From positions 63,928,620 to 63,988,619 of the forward strand of contig CM043956.1 in NCBI GenBank assembly GCA_014529385.2: a stretch of 60,000 nt of DNA, given 5' to 3'. The DNA comes from Adiantum capillus-veneris. Lineage: Eukaryota; Streptophyta; Polypodiopsida; Polypodiales; Pteridaceae. Below are positions 28,744 through 38,961 of this stretch, in pieces. The stretch's first letter is position 1, and each line of letters opens with the position of its first letter. The notes beneath the pieces are model-generated. The model worked only from the letters and a program-made list of their open reading frames with translations, was not told the DNA's origin and did no database searches. The position numbers and the translations under genes are program-made.

Positions 28744-31700
28744 CGAGGGCCCTATCGAGCTACCACCTTCCAAAGTCGCCTCTAAGGTAGCGGTGACTAA
28801 AAGTCAAAACACAGGAAGCAACATTGCATCCACCTCACGGCAACCCTCTAGTACACCAAGTTTGGACGGGGTATTTCTTAATGAAAATTGGGAATATGAC
28901 CTACACACAGAGACTTTGACCGACCTATACATGGGCTACACATACCATGTGGGTTGGTTAGAAGTTGTACAATCCACATCTAGTGCCACTAGTCTAGAGG
29001 AACAACAACACATGATCTGCAATGTCATCCATAGGATTATCCAGTCCGAGAGGCAAAATCGAGGAATAAACATACCTTCGACGGGTCCTATGCGATTTTT
29101 AGACACGGGCAAAGGGAAACAACCCACTCTATCACAAATGGAGACTCCCCCAGTGAGTCCCATCGATCCCCCATATGTTGTTTCGCCAAGGGTCTCAATG
29201 CAATCTGAGCCCACAAGTGATAGCTTTACTTTTCCAAGTCTAGCTCATCTTTCCCTTAATGACACCACGGCTACCATGCCTACCCCAATGATGGGCATGC
29301 CGAGAAACACGCCATGGACCTCATTTGTTAGTAAAGCACCACTACATGGTAGCTCAATGCCTGCAACAACAGTACCTACAAGTGTGTACCAATCGTATGC
29401 ACCTATGGCTCATCACACTCATGTAGTCCCTACCCCTCCCATTGTTTCAACTACCTATGCTCCACAACCACAATACACAAGTTCTTATTTCCATGGGACT
29501 ATACCGGCTAGCATTAGCATGTCACATCCGACGTCTGTTATGCCTAGGGCCACCCATATGAACTATGGACCACCACATGGCACAACATCATACCCAACGT
29601 GGAACCCAAGGGCTTCCTATGCGCCAAGCCCAATGCCAATACCTACTCCACATGTAGTCTCTGGAGAACCTTCACCCACGGTGCCTGCTCACTTATGTGA
29701 CTTGGCAACATTTGCTCAAGCTATTGGTCGATCTATTGCTGAGAATATGCGCAACACGCCAAATAGAGAGCCTAGAAGTAAGGCAGTACAAATAGCCAAG
29801 CTCACACAAAAATTTAGTGGAGACGGGGATGTGAGGAAGCATATCGAAGTGTTTGAACAAATATGCGATTCTCTAGGAGAACACAATGACCTACATAAGA
29901 GCAATGCTTTAAGCCTAACCTTAAGTGGAAAGGCTGGGGATTGGTATAGAACCCTAAGGGTGGAAGAAAAAACGATTTACCCTACTCTTAGGAGACTGTT
30001 CTTAAAGGAATACATACGAGAGGGAGTGCTTTGGGGTGTAGCCTCTCAGCTCCAGAAAGCCCAACGAGAGGAAGGAGAGTCGGTGAGAGTCTTTATAAGT
30101 CGCTTGAAGCATTTGAATTCTCGTTGTAATCCAAATCAGTACTTCAACAATAACCAATTGCTGGATAGATTCATTAGGAGATTACGACATGAGGATATCT
30201 ACAATGGCCTAGTCATTAGAGGTATCACCACTTGGGAAGCAGTCACCACCAATGCGATCCAATTAGAGGATAATTTAATGATTCAAGGAGAAAGAGTGTC
30301 TGTTGAGTCTAAATCTATTAGCTCACAAGCAGCGGGGCATCAGCCAATGACCCTAAAGCCTATTGCTAAGGAGCCAAAGATATCTGAGATGACTTTAGCA
30401 GATCTCACCAAGGCTATTCAAGAGAGTCTTAGAGTCAATAGTGCTCCGCAAAACAATCATATGTATCCAAGAAGGGAGCAGCAATGGTGCTCAGTATGCT
30501 ATGGACCACATAGTACCAGTGAATGCCCTACTTTTAGAGTAAAATTCAATGGGAACTGCAATGCATGTGGGAGGTATGGTCATCAAGCTAAGGATTGCAT
30601 AGTATTTAAGCGTGCGATGGCCAATAGACCAACCTTAGCATGGACAGACACACCTCGAGTGCCTGCCTTGATGCCGGCCCCACCTCTTGAACAAAAAGCA
30701 CAACACATGGTCCCTAGGGCCCAAAATGTTGTTCAAACAACACCCTTACCACCTCCAGTGCTAGGACCGCAACCACCACATCCGAGAATCACTTGTGTAA
30801 ATCAAGTGGGTTGTGAGTCATCTATTTCTTGTTTGGAAGGCTATGAGGAAGATATAGATCCTAATATCGCCTATGGGATGGATGTGCTTGAAGAAAGTCC
30901 ACAATACTACATGGAGGACTATTGGGGACAAGTCAAACCTGTATATCAAGTAGTTGCTCTTGCGGCAAGAGGCCAAAATATCAATTACACCGCTAAGAGA
31001 CCACCTCCTCAATGCTATGAGTGTGGAGGTCCACATCGTGTAGCCGAGTGTCCTATTAGGCTACAAAAGAACGCCACACTAATGCAAACCAATCAAGCAA
31101 GCATGTCTACAATGCCGATACTCATGTGTAATCGATGTGGCATAGATCATTTGATTGCCCAATGTCCAAATAATCCAAATGCACCGAAGATCATGCCATT
31201 AAACATGATTGAAGTTACCGAGGAGCCATCACCAAGTACACCCGTGGTACCATTAAACGTACTCACACGATCGATGCTCCAAAAACAAAATTATATTCTT
31301 GAGGAAAGAGACACGGCATCACTTGCCCAATCTCAGAAAAAGAAGAAAACACGAAGAAAGAGATCGCACAAAGCAACGAAGTCAGACCCCAATTCGAAGA
31401 CGAACATAGGGACTGGTGATGACCCCGTATATATGAACGACGTTGAAGAAGATTCTGATTCAGGTGAAACCATGGAGACCAAAATGAACACTAACATAGA
31501 AACCAACAAGGAAGATCTTCATGAGCCACAATGGACAGGATCCAAAAAGAAGATAGGAACTTACCCAAACCCTAGAGAGGATATTGAGCGAGTCAAACAA
31601 TTAAGGAGTTTGGTAGAAGATACCCAAAGGGATCTAGAACCAACACCTAGAAAGATCCAGATTACAGACACCGTGCTCCCTACGCAACAACAACCTCACC

Positions 31701-32497
31701 AAGTCCATAGACCCTTGGACATACCTAGTGTCATCCAAGAAGAAAGTGACTTAAAGTCATGGGAAAGTGGGCGTACTCACTTCTTGATGGAAAGAATATT
31801 TAGAGAGGGACTACCTAATCCTATCGAAGAAATGGAGATCCCATCTTCTCCACGTCAAGAGACTCAAGGCCAAAAGGTGCCGTTAAACATTGCCAAATTG
31901 ATGGATTTCATGTCTTCAGAAATTAGAACCACCATCATGTCCACACTATATAAAGACCCCGAGCTAGTCTCAGCTCTTCGAGCCTTCCTCAATGGAGAAC
32001 TGAAGTTTGGGCTACCACAATTTGCACAGATGGATGGAGCTGGGGAGATGCCAATAGAGGAGGAACACTTAGATCCACAACCCAACCTAGATGAGAACCT
32101 TGTTATAGAAATACATGTTAACAAGTTGGGACAATACTTTGAGGGTGATGAATCCAATGCGACCATACCAATCACTACTAAGGGATTAACTGTGAAGGGA
32201 ATCCTTGATGGTGGCGATGGGGTTAGCATTGTGACTAAAAATTGTTGGGAAACTATGGGAAGACCTCACCTTGCGACCACAACCATAGTAGTGAAGATGG
32301 CCAATGGGTCTATTGTTAAACCTATTGGGATGCCAGAAGATCTCAAGATCAAGGTGGTTGGACATAAAATAAGGGTTACCTTCATTGTTATGGATTTCTC
32401 CAAGCACATTATGGCATCTGAGATTATCTTAGGACGTCCTTTCATGAGGGAAGCAAACATGGTGCATGACTGGTCCAAAAACCATGTCTACCTGTAG
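28718..32497 (+). CDS. Gypsy-2 Gag - protease-like polyprotein (1259 aa)
   Basis: Residues 1-330 are a Pro/Ser/Thr/Met-rich low-complexity region. Residues about 360-530 are a Retrotrans_gag core (KLTQKFSGDGDVRKHIEVFE, LSGKAGDWYRTL, FISRLKHLNSRC). Four zinc knuckles follow: CSVCYGPHSTSEC (about 590), CNACGRYGHQAKDC (about 613), CYECGGPHRVAEC (about 766) and CNRCGIDHLIAQC (about 804). Four is more than the usual one or two. A charged linker leads to a retropepsin fold near residue 1159: VKGILDGGDGVSIVTKNCW, with EIILGRPFMREANMVHDW later. The catalytic triad reads DGG instead of DSG or DTG. The frame ends in TAG but stays open beyond it (next entry). The start is internal to the true gag. Confidence 0.85.
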   Translation: MDILPTSFNEGPIELPPSKVASKVAVTKSQNTGSNIASTSRQPSSTPSLDGVFLNENWEYDLHTETLTDLYMGYTYHVGWLEVVQSTSSATSLEEQQHMICNVIHRIIQSERQNRGINIPSTGPMRFLDTGKGKQPTLSQMETPPVSPIDPPYVVSPRVSMQSEPTSDSFTFPSLAHLSLNDTTATMPTPMMGMPRNTPWTSFVSKAPLHGSSMPATTVPTSVYQSYAPMAHHTHVVPTPPIVSTTYAPQPQYTSSYFHGTIPASISMSHPTSVMPRATHMNYGPPHGTTSYPTWNPRASYAPSPMPIPTPHVVSGEPSPTVPAHLCDLATFAQAIGRSIAENMRNTPNREPRSKAVQIAKLTQKFSGDGDVRKHIEVFEQICDSLGEHNDLHKSNALSLTLSGKAGDWYRTLRVEEKTIYPTLRRLFLKEYIREGVLWGVASQLQKAQREEGESVRVFISRLKHLNSRCNPNQYFNNNQLLDRFIRRLRHEDIYNGLVIRGITTWEAVTTNAIQLEDNLMIQGERVSVESKSISSQAAGHQPMTLKPIAKEPKISEMTLADLTKAIQESLRVNSAPQNNHMYPRREQQWCSVCYGPHSTSECPTFRVKFNGNCNACGRYGHQAKDCIVFKRAMANRPTLAWTDTPRVPALMPAPPLEQKAQHMVPRAQNVVQTTPLPPPVLGPQPPHPRITCVNQVGCESSISCLEGYEEDIDPNIAYGMDVLEESPQYYMEDYWGQVKPVYQVVALAARGQNINYTAKRPPPQCYECGGPHRVAECPIRLQKNATLMQTNQASMSTMPILMCNRCGIDHLIAQCPNNPNAPKIMPLNMIEVTEEPSPSTPVVPLNVLTRSMLQKQNYILEERDTASLAQSQKKKKTRRKRSHKATKSDPNSKTNIGTGDDPVYMNDVEEDSDSGETMETKMNTNIETNKEDLHEPQWTGSKKKIGTYPNPREDIERVKQLRSLVEDTQRDLEPTPRKIQITDTVLPTQQQPHQVHRPLDIPSVIQEESDLKSWESGRTHFLMERIFREGLPNPIEEMEIPSSPRQETQGQKVPLNIAKLMDFMSSEIRTTIMSTLYKDPELVSALRAFLNGELKFGLPQFAQMDGAGEMPIEEEHLDPQPNLDENLVIEIHVNKLGQYFEGDESNATIPITTKGLTVKGILDGGDGVSIVTKNCWETMGRPHLATTTIVVKMANGSIVKPIGMPEDLKIKVVGHKIRVTFIVMDFSKHIMASEIILGRPFMREANMVHDWSKNHVYL

Positions 32498-33499
32498 TTC
32501 CAAGATTATGTCATTCGAGTGGATCTTGTGACGGGTCGAATACATCCTCTAGGAAACAAGTTTATAATTGATCATAGATCTCACACCACAGTTCACTCGG
32601 GCCCATTGCAGTATTGTTACACGTGTAAAGCGGACACTGATGTTGGGGAAGATTCTCCTTATATGAATGTACTACCCGGGATGACTGAGTCGGACAATGT
32701 GGATCGGGTCCACCTAGCAGCAACCATAGACACTTGGGGAAATAGGGGGACGACCTGGGTAACACCTGAGGGGGATGAAATGCCTGTACCCTTAAATATG
32801 CTACAAGCAATGCATATAGCTTCTGACAAGACTCATCCTAATGTAACGAAGAAAACATTCAAGTGGGTCCCTAAAGCTTCTTTAGCGACCATGGCTAGTG
32901 CTGAAAAATAGAAGCCTTGTAAGAAACGTCCCACTCGCCCCAAGAAATTTAAGAAAACGTGGCGTTGGATTCCTAAACGACTATTGGAAGCCCAAGGCTA
33001 CTATCAAGGAAATGATCAAATTTGGGTGCCAAAACGTAGATTGTGTTCTTACCTATCACCTGACCCATGTGAGCCCAATCCCGTAGCTCCAAAACGAATC
33101 GACGATAGAGGAAAGAAAAAAATCACAGAATGCTACACACCCGCTCCAGAGCTAGTTTGGGTACAGAAGAAAGAACAATTTGTTCCACCTAGCTCAGGAA
33201 GGGGGGAGTCCCATGAAGCTTCCAACTCCTCATGTAATGCATCCATAGAGGTAAAAGCTTCTCCACAGCCTCCACCTACAATAGTGGGCCTCCATAGAGC
33301 TACAAAGGAATCCACACCTCCCAGTGTTCAAGAATCACCTAATGAACCACTTCAAGTTCGATCCTGGGAGAGTACCTTACCACCCTTGCAACTCGATGAG
33401 GCACCTAAGGTAATAGAAAACTATTGGAAAAAATCCCCACCTATTACCAACTGGAACAGTTGGTTTCAAAGGGTGATGAGCTCATTTCAAACGGCATGA
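32498..33499 (+). pseudogene. Gypsy-2 downstream domain with Trp-Lys repeats, read in frame after a TAG
   Basis: In the same frame as gag-protease, directly after TAG at 32495-32497. It has a Cys-containing N-terminal segment (CYTCKADTDVGEDSPY), then four W-x-P-K-like repeats (TFKWVPKASL, TWRWIPKRLL, NDQIWVPKRR, ELVWVQKKEQ) and a Pro/Ser-rich end. A second TAG at 32909-32911 in this copy is CAG in Gypsy-3, where the frame is whole. The repeats match the tail of the Gypsy-1 integrase-PR2 ORF. This suggests that the element lost RT to integrase but kept this tail. Confidence 0.7.
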
Positions 33500-35136
33500 T
33501 CTACCCAATGAAGAGGGAGTTTTTGCTGACATCCATCATTCACTTGCTTCCCTCTCAACCTTCCTCCTTGACCTCTCAATATCCCAATCTTAGGGAATGT
33601 ATATATAAAGCCTTCTACTCATAAAAAACTAAAATAATAAAGAGCAAGAGTAATTAGCAAACGAGTGTGCACAATAAAAGTCAAAACATTGACCCAGACC
33701 TACACATTCACATCCGGTACACTGAAAGAGAAACCTATGTCATAAAACACCTTTGATCCTTATCACTCGAGTGATGGAGGGTAGGTAGGATTAGTACAAT
33801 AGGAGTGTTTCTGTTTAGAGTTGAGTGATTAGCAAAGTTCCTTTTTCCCACTGATGTGCCTCCTAGAGGTATTCTTTGTGTTTCCTAGTGTGTACAGGAG
33901 TGTGTTGCTGTGGTTAGGATTTGGACCTTCATGGAATCTTTCTCTCATCCACTTCAAATCAAGCGCAACCATCAACACAAACAGGTGTTTCTTGTCCATT
34001 AGCATTGCCCCTTATATTTTTGTATCCATGTTTGTCTGCTTTAATTGTGATTGGTAGCATAATATTCAATGCATTTGCTTAGTATCAAACATTTAATTCA
34101 ATGTAATCTTTTGTCATAATCACTTGTCTAGGTTTAAAAATCAAGCGGTCAGACTAAGCTAAATTGACCAAGTTAGGTGTTAGAGATCTTCTCTTAATAC
34201 CATGGGGAATGCCTTCCTAATAATCAATGGTTACTTAGGTTCTTAATCCGATTTAGGCAGCATTGTGTGAAATATACTAGGGCTTTCTAGTGGGCTTGAC
34301 CCTATTGACGTTTAGCTTAAGTATTATAAAGGGAGTTTACTTGTGTGATGAGCCTGGGGAGGTGTATCAGTGTTATATGACCCCCCAAAGTTACAAAATT
34401 AAAATGTTGAAAACGAACAAACAAAAAATCAAAGTGCCACAATGTAAAATCTTAAGCTGGAAGAGAAATCTCAGCTTGATTGGGTACTTCACTCACATGT
34501 ATCACCTATGGTACTAGAGCCCTAGAGGTTCCCAGTGTGGGCGCTTTTCCTTGAAAAGCAAAAAACCCAAGGCATACAAAATAAGCACACAAATCAAAAT
34601 TGAATCACTGTGAAAAGACTTTGGGGGGTCAAAGAAAAGGAAATAAGTCAGGTGATGATTTCATGAGCAATTCCTTTTATCATAGCTTAACTACAAGGTC
34701 TTCTAGGTATAGCCTCTAGTCAGCCCTCGAACATGAAATACTTGGCTCTCGCGATTAAACAACTTAATTGACCAGAGAAAATTAAGAAGCTTACCCATGG
34801 TATTAATAGTCGATCTCTAGTGCCTTTCGATCGTTAAATTAGCGACCCCAGACTTGTTTAATTTTTTACCTTTACATCTGTTTATGCATTTGATTATATT
34901 GCAATTTAATGTTTATTGAGAAATTATTTAAAATTCTGTTACCAATCAATTTGTCTGCCTAAAATTGCATATGCTTTTTAATCGCTTATGAGAATGCAAT
35001 TAGTGTGCCAATGTTGTTTGATTTTGTAGTGAGTGAAGAAGGCTAAGGACATTCATCTCAAATGCTCTTCCACCTCGACGAACGAGCTTCAACTCAATAG
35101 CTACCGAGGACGGAATCTACATCAGGAAGGGGGGCA
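33500..35136 (+). other. Gypsy-2 3' non-coding region
   Basis: 1.6 kb with no supported ORF, matching 55432-57075 of Gypsy-3 at a clearly lower level than the preceding coding block. It ends in the G-rich polypurine tract before the 3' LTR. Confidence 0.7.
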
Positions 35137-35740
35137 TGTTAACCCTCAGGGCTCACGGACACCCTATCACCCACGACGGACGTTGTAACCTACGGCGGAC
35201 ATCGTATTATTTATTTGGTAGAGTCAGGTACCGGGCTTGTCGGTCCAATAGGAAAAGGGTAAGAGTGATCGCCGATGAGAGGCGCACTCTAACTGGAACA
35301 CTCAAGGGATTAGTTGGCTAAGCATGGGTGCCCAAGTGTGAACGGGGTGAGCTCATATAAAGGTCAACTAAACCTAAAATTCACTCATATTCTCATTTGT
35401 GCAATAGAAGAGTGCTCTTGCTCCATCTCCATCTCCATCTTCTTCTTCTTCACCTCCTTGTGTGTGTGTGTATGTGAGAGAGAGAGAGAGAGTGTGTGTG
35501 TGGACGACCGAGCATTACGAAGGCACGGCAGCGGCGAAGCGGTTGAGCGCCGCGAAGCAGCGGCTCCTTCTTCTTCACAGCGAGGAATCCTCCACGAAGC
35601 AAGCGTAGAGCGGTGAGTGACACACCATCGCCTTCTTTGAGCTTACTAGTTTAGGCTTGTTGTGTGCTTGGAGCCATTTGTGGCTCGCACACGGTGTATC
35701 GGCAAGTTTCTTGCATTGACACGTGCGACATACGCACACA
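35137..35740 (+). repeat. Gypsy-2 3' LTR
   Basis: 604 bp, paired with 26908-27507 with more than twenty substitutions by eye. It is followed by TSD TGCAG, after which Copia-2 gag resumes. Confidence 0.93.
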
Positions 35741-37446
35741 TGCAGCCACTTCTTATGGTTCTGCTGCAAGTGGCAAAAATTCTGTTCCAAATGCTTCTAC
35801 TGGCAGTACTTCGTCTGGCAATTCTGGTGATAAGGGCAAAAAGAAGATGCGTTGCCATTATTGTAAATTCAATGATCACTTGATCAAGTCGTGTCCTAAG
35901 TTGAAGGCCAAAGAGGCTAAGAAGAAAGAGGGTGGTTCCACTGCAAATGCTGGTTCCACTACAAATGCAGCCATTGTTGAGTCTTCTGTGAAAGGAGACT
36001 ATGTTACTGATGTTGATGCAGAATCGGCTTTTAGCGCAGAGTGCACTTACAATCCTGCTGTCCATGATGCATGCTTGTCAGTTGCTGCAGATTCACATGT
36101 GTGGTATTTCGACAGTGGTGCTACAAAGCACATTACCTCACATCGTGAATTGTTTACCTCTCTGGAGTCTGTCCTCATGGGAATTCAATCACTTGTGCCA
36201 ACAACGCCTTCATCCAATTCAGAGAGTTGGAAAGATTGAGCTCACTGCTGCTAATGGCAGTTCCTTCACACTTGTTGATGCACTTTATGTACCTGGGATC
36301 AAGAAAAATCTCTTGTCTGTATCTGCACTTGCTAGACTTGGACTTGTAGTCAAATTTGTGGATGACAGATGTAAAGTTCATGATCTCAGTTTTGGTGATG
36401 AAATTGTTGCATCTGGCCTTTTGTGCCGTGGGCTGTATAAGCTCACTTTGTATGACAAGTGTGGACTAAATTTTGCAAATGCTGTTGTAGATTCAAGGGC
36501 TATTTCAGATGCAAAACTTTGGCATGCACGTTTTGGTCATCTGAATTTTGCCAGTCTGCTGCGTTTGCAGAAATCTGATATGGTTGCTTCTTTGCCGCCT
36601 CTTGAAGCACCTGTCAAACATGTTTGTGAAGGCTGTATTTTGGGTAAGATGCAGCGTTCTAAATTTCCAAAGGATGGTTCAGTTCGGGCCACATGCAGGT
36701 TGCAGCTTGTGCATAGTGATGTTTGTGGGCCCATGCAAACTCCGTCCTTGGGCAATTACCTGTACTTCGTGACTTTCATTGATGATCCTGCTGATGCCAC
36801 TCTTTACCAAAGTGCTGTTGGCTGCCTCATTTATGTATGCAACACGAGGCCGGATATTCAGTTTGCAGTCTCACAGGTCAGCAGATTTATGCATAGCTCA
36901 GGGTCTAAGCATTGGCAGGCTGTCAATAGGATTTTCCACTACCTTAGTGGCAATTTACATCTTGGATTGTTTTATCCCAAGGGGGGATCATTGCCGCCAG
37001 ACTTACATGCTTTTTCGAACTCAGATTGGGCTGGTTTTTGTTTCATGCTTGGCAGTTCATGTACATCATGGTTGAGCAAGAAGCAACCTACTGTGGCCAC
37101 TTCGAGTTGTGAGGCTGAGTACAGGGAAGTCTTCACAGCTACGGTTGAGTGTGTATGGCTCAGACGCCTTATGGCTAATTTGGGTGTTGGACAGGACACT
37201 GCCAACACTATCTACACTGACAATCAGAGCGCATTGGCAGTTGCGAGGAACCCAATTTTTCATGCTCGCACAAAGCACATTGAGGTGCATTACCACTATG
37301 TCAGGGAGAGGCTCTCAGCAGGAGAGATCAGCTTGGCTTATGCGCCAACACAGGACAACCTTGCAGATCTTTTCACAAAGGCATTGTCTCGTGAGAAGCT
37401 TGAAGCTTTCCGCAAAGCTTTGGGCTTACTCCCCTTTGTGGACTGA
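35741..37446 (+). pseudogene. Copia-2 gag end, protease, integrase start and RNase H; RT region deleted
   Basis: After the TSD come the zinc knuckle MRCHYCKFNDHLIKSC and the protease site VWYFDSGATKHITSH (intact DSG). A frame change lies near 36180-36230. The GAG-pre-integrase segment (LWHARFGHLNFASLLRLQ) and the first integrase block (LVHSDVCGP) follow. At about 36786 the sequence jumps from VTFIDD straight to PADATLYQSAVG, which in Copia-3 lies about 1.7 kb further on, just before RNase H. RNase H then runs with SCEAEYREVF and TDNQSALAVARNP to the stop at 37446. The jump keeps the frame, so a 481-aa chimeric ORF (36001-37446) results. A second 30-bp deletion follows SDWAG. Confidence 0.9.
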
Positions 37447-37521
37447 TCCTGTCCTCGGGGCATGGCACTTCCCTTTACTCATGTGCCAGCTCTCGTTCAC
37501 CGCATCACTCCAGGGGGGATT

Positions 37522-37747
37522 TGTTACCATATACATGTGGTAGTGATGTGTGTGAACACACTAGGACCGCCGGGGCATTTTTCCCTCTTTAGGAGGTTTT
37601 TTCTCCCGTGCATTGTAGATACACCCATCACTCTAGGGCTATCTATCTTTCCATTGCACACTAAGTAACACACTCTCTATTGTGTGCCTTGAGCTTCCTT
37701 CGTCTTCTCCAAGCTGTGTGTGTTTCTCTGCAACCCTAATTCCAACA
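37522..37747 (+). repeat. Copia-2 3' LTR
   Basis: 226 bp, preceded by 'caggggggatt' (polypurine tract) and followed by TSD GTTGT at 37748-37752. Confidence 0.93.
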
Positions 37748-38153
37748 GTTGTGACATGCTTTTGCAGAATGTGTCGAAGATGATCCGAACATGCTTGGTC
37801 CTCCATAACATGTGTATTGTTCACGCAGATTCATTTGATGAAGGGTGGATTCGAGAAGCCTAGGGTGAGCTACAATGGGCCAAGCTCAATTGGATGCTAC
37901 AAGCTTAGATACAATAGTTCGTAGCGGATTAAATGACGCTCTTGCAGAAGTCTCTTGCTTGATGGACTCTGACTCTTCACAAGCAGTAGAGAGGGCACAA
38001 AATGGAGGCAATGTTTCTTTCAATGTTGTTGTCAATGGGGCACATAGAGATAACATTGCTAGAGTGATGTTTAAGGAGAGAGAGCGAAGAAATGCTGTTG
38101 CGGTTTTTGGAGACAATGATTCTGCTGATGAGAGTTTTGAGAGCGAGTAGCTC
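37748..38153 (+). pseudogene. Harbinger transposase relic, segment 3 (C-terminus)
   Basis: After the TSD, the frame of segment 2 resumes and gives DMLLQNVSKMIRTCLVLHNM, the conserved LHN block after the catalytic Glu in Harbinger transposases. It ends at TAG 37861-37863. An overlapping phase from 37875 is open to 38150 (MGQAQLDATSLDTIVRSGLN, then RVMFKERERRNAV) and is probably the original C-terminal tail after a small indel. Together with 172-1111 and 25596-25649 this accounts for the whole transposase. Further 3' I see no clear terminal inverted repeat. Confidence 0.87.
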
Positions 38154-38440
38154 AATTATCTTTTATGTATTGGAGAGTCGAGGCTTGATTTGTTAATGCA
38201 TTCGAGAATCATTTCGATGAGTTGAATGTACAATTTTTATGTACTTGCTTGATAATGTTATTGTTAACACACTTTTGTTACTTAGGATCCCATCTTAAGC
38301 AATTAAGGTTGTGTTGCAGGTCATCAAGTACAAATCCATGTACTGTTGTTTTTCAAGGTTATGTCTTCACTCATGATTTGTTGTTAATGCATTCAAGAAT
38401 AATTTCAATGAGTCCATTGTTTCACATTGGTCTTTTGCAG
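38154..38440 (+). other. 3' flank of the Harbinger relic
   Basis: Non-coding. A short diverged duplication ('gcattcgagaatcatttcgatgag' type) occurs at about 38197-38222 and again near 38390-38414. Nothing else is recognised. Confidence 0.45.
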
Positions 38441-38608
38441 ATGGCCCCCCTTTGGATCCCTATTTTCCCTCCTTTGGATTCCTACTGTGGCCAATCTGCT
38501 AGCTTAACCAATATTCTAGCTTTTTCTCCCCCGACACTTCCCCATATAAGATGATCAGTTTAACATGAGAAAATCATTTAGGAGAATTAGATATTGATTA
38601 TTATGACA
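38441..38608 (+). repeat. 166-bp dispersed repeat, copy 1
   Basis: Matches 58470-58635 in the same orientation with few mismatches, from 'atggcccccc' to 'gattattatgaca'. At 58.5 kb it adjoins the 3' end of the Rep-like relic, so this may be a detached terminus of that family. Confidence 0.85.
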
Positions 38609-38961
38609 TTACCTCTCTCTTGAAATCATAGTCGTCCTTGACTATGGGGTAGAGAAGATAAAGCATATTCATTAGTCCTTTTCCTAGCGGGTAGAGGATC
38701 CCAATGTTACCCTACGACATCATTCCACAATGCATGACTAGTCCATTTGGCGCTTGAGAGCCTGAGGCTGCCGCAAGCATGTCTGCACATTAGTCCTATC
38801 ATCTTCCATAGTAGAGTGACAGCTCTACTTGGTGTTTGGGAGACGTCGTCTCCGCAAACTTGATCTAAGCATGCATACTACTTCATTTTTGTGCACAATA
38901 AAGAAAAAGAGAGTCTTATAAGACAAAAAAATTTGTTCATTTTTAACATTTGTACATTTGC
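38609..38961. other. non-coding stretch
   Basis: No ORF or repeat that I can identify. It may include the 3' end of the chromovirus whose integrase relic lies to the right, but I could not find an LTR boundary. Confidence 0.4.

Larger units (their letters stand above)
26908..35740 (+). mobile_element. Gypsy-2: non-autonomous Ty3/gypsy element (gag-protease only, TR-GAG-like)
   Basis: 8.8-kb element with LTRs 26908-27507 and 35137-35740, an Asp-tRNA primer site at 27512-27528, and TSD TGCAG (26903-26907 and 35741-35745). It encodes gag, a protease-like domain and a Trp-Lys tail protein, followed by 1.6 kb of non-coding sequence and a polypurine tract at about 35125-35136. No RT, RNase H or integrase motif is present in any frame between the LTRs. 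The primer site is the same type as in Gypsy-1, so a Gypsy-1-like helper is plausible. Confidence 0.93.
25650..37747 (+). mobile_element. Copia-2: internally deleted Ty1/copia element, interrupted by Gypsy-2
   Basis: LTRs are at 25650-25874 and 37522-37747, differing at about ten sites by eye. The primer site is 25877-25888, gag starts at 26166, and the polypurine tract is at about 37511-37521. Target duplication is GTTGT (25645-25649 and 37748-37752). Removing Gypsy-2 leaves about 3.26 kb, because most of integrase and all of RT are missing. It could move only with help. Copia-3 at 39317 is a longer relative of the same family. Confidence 0.94.
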
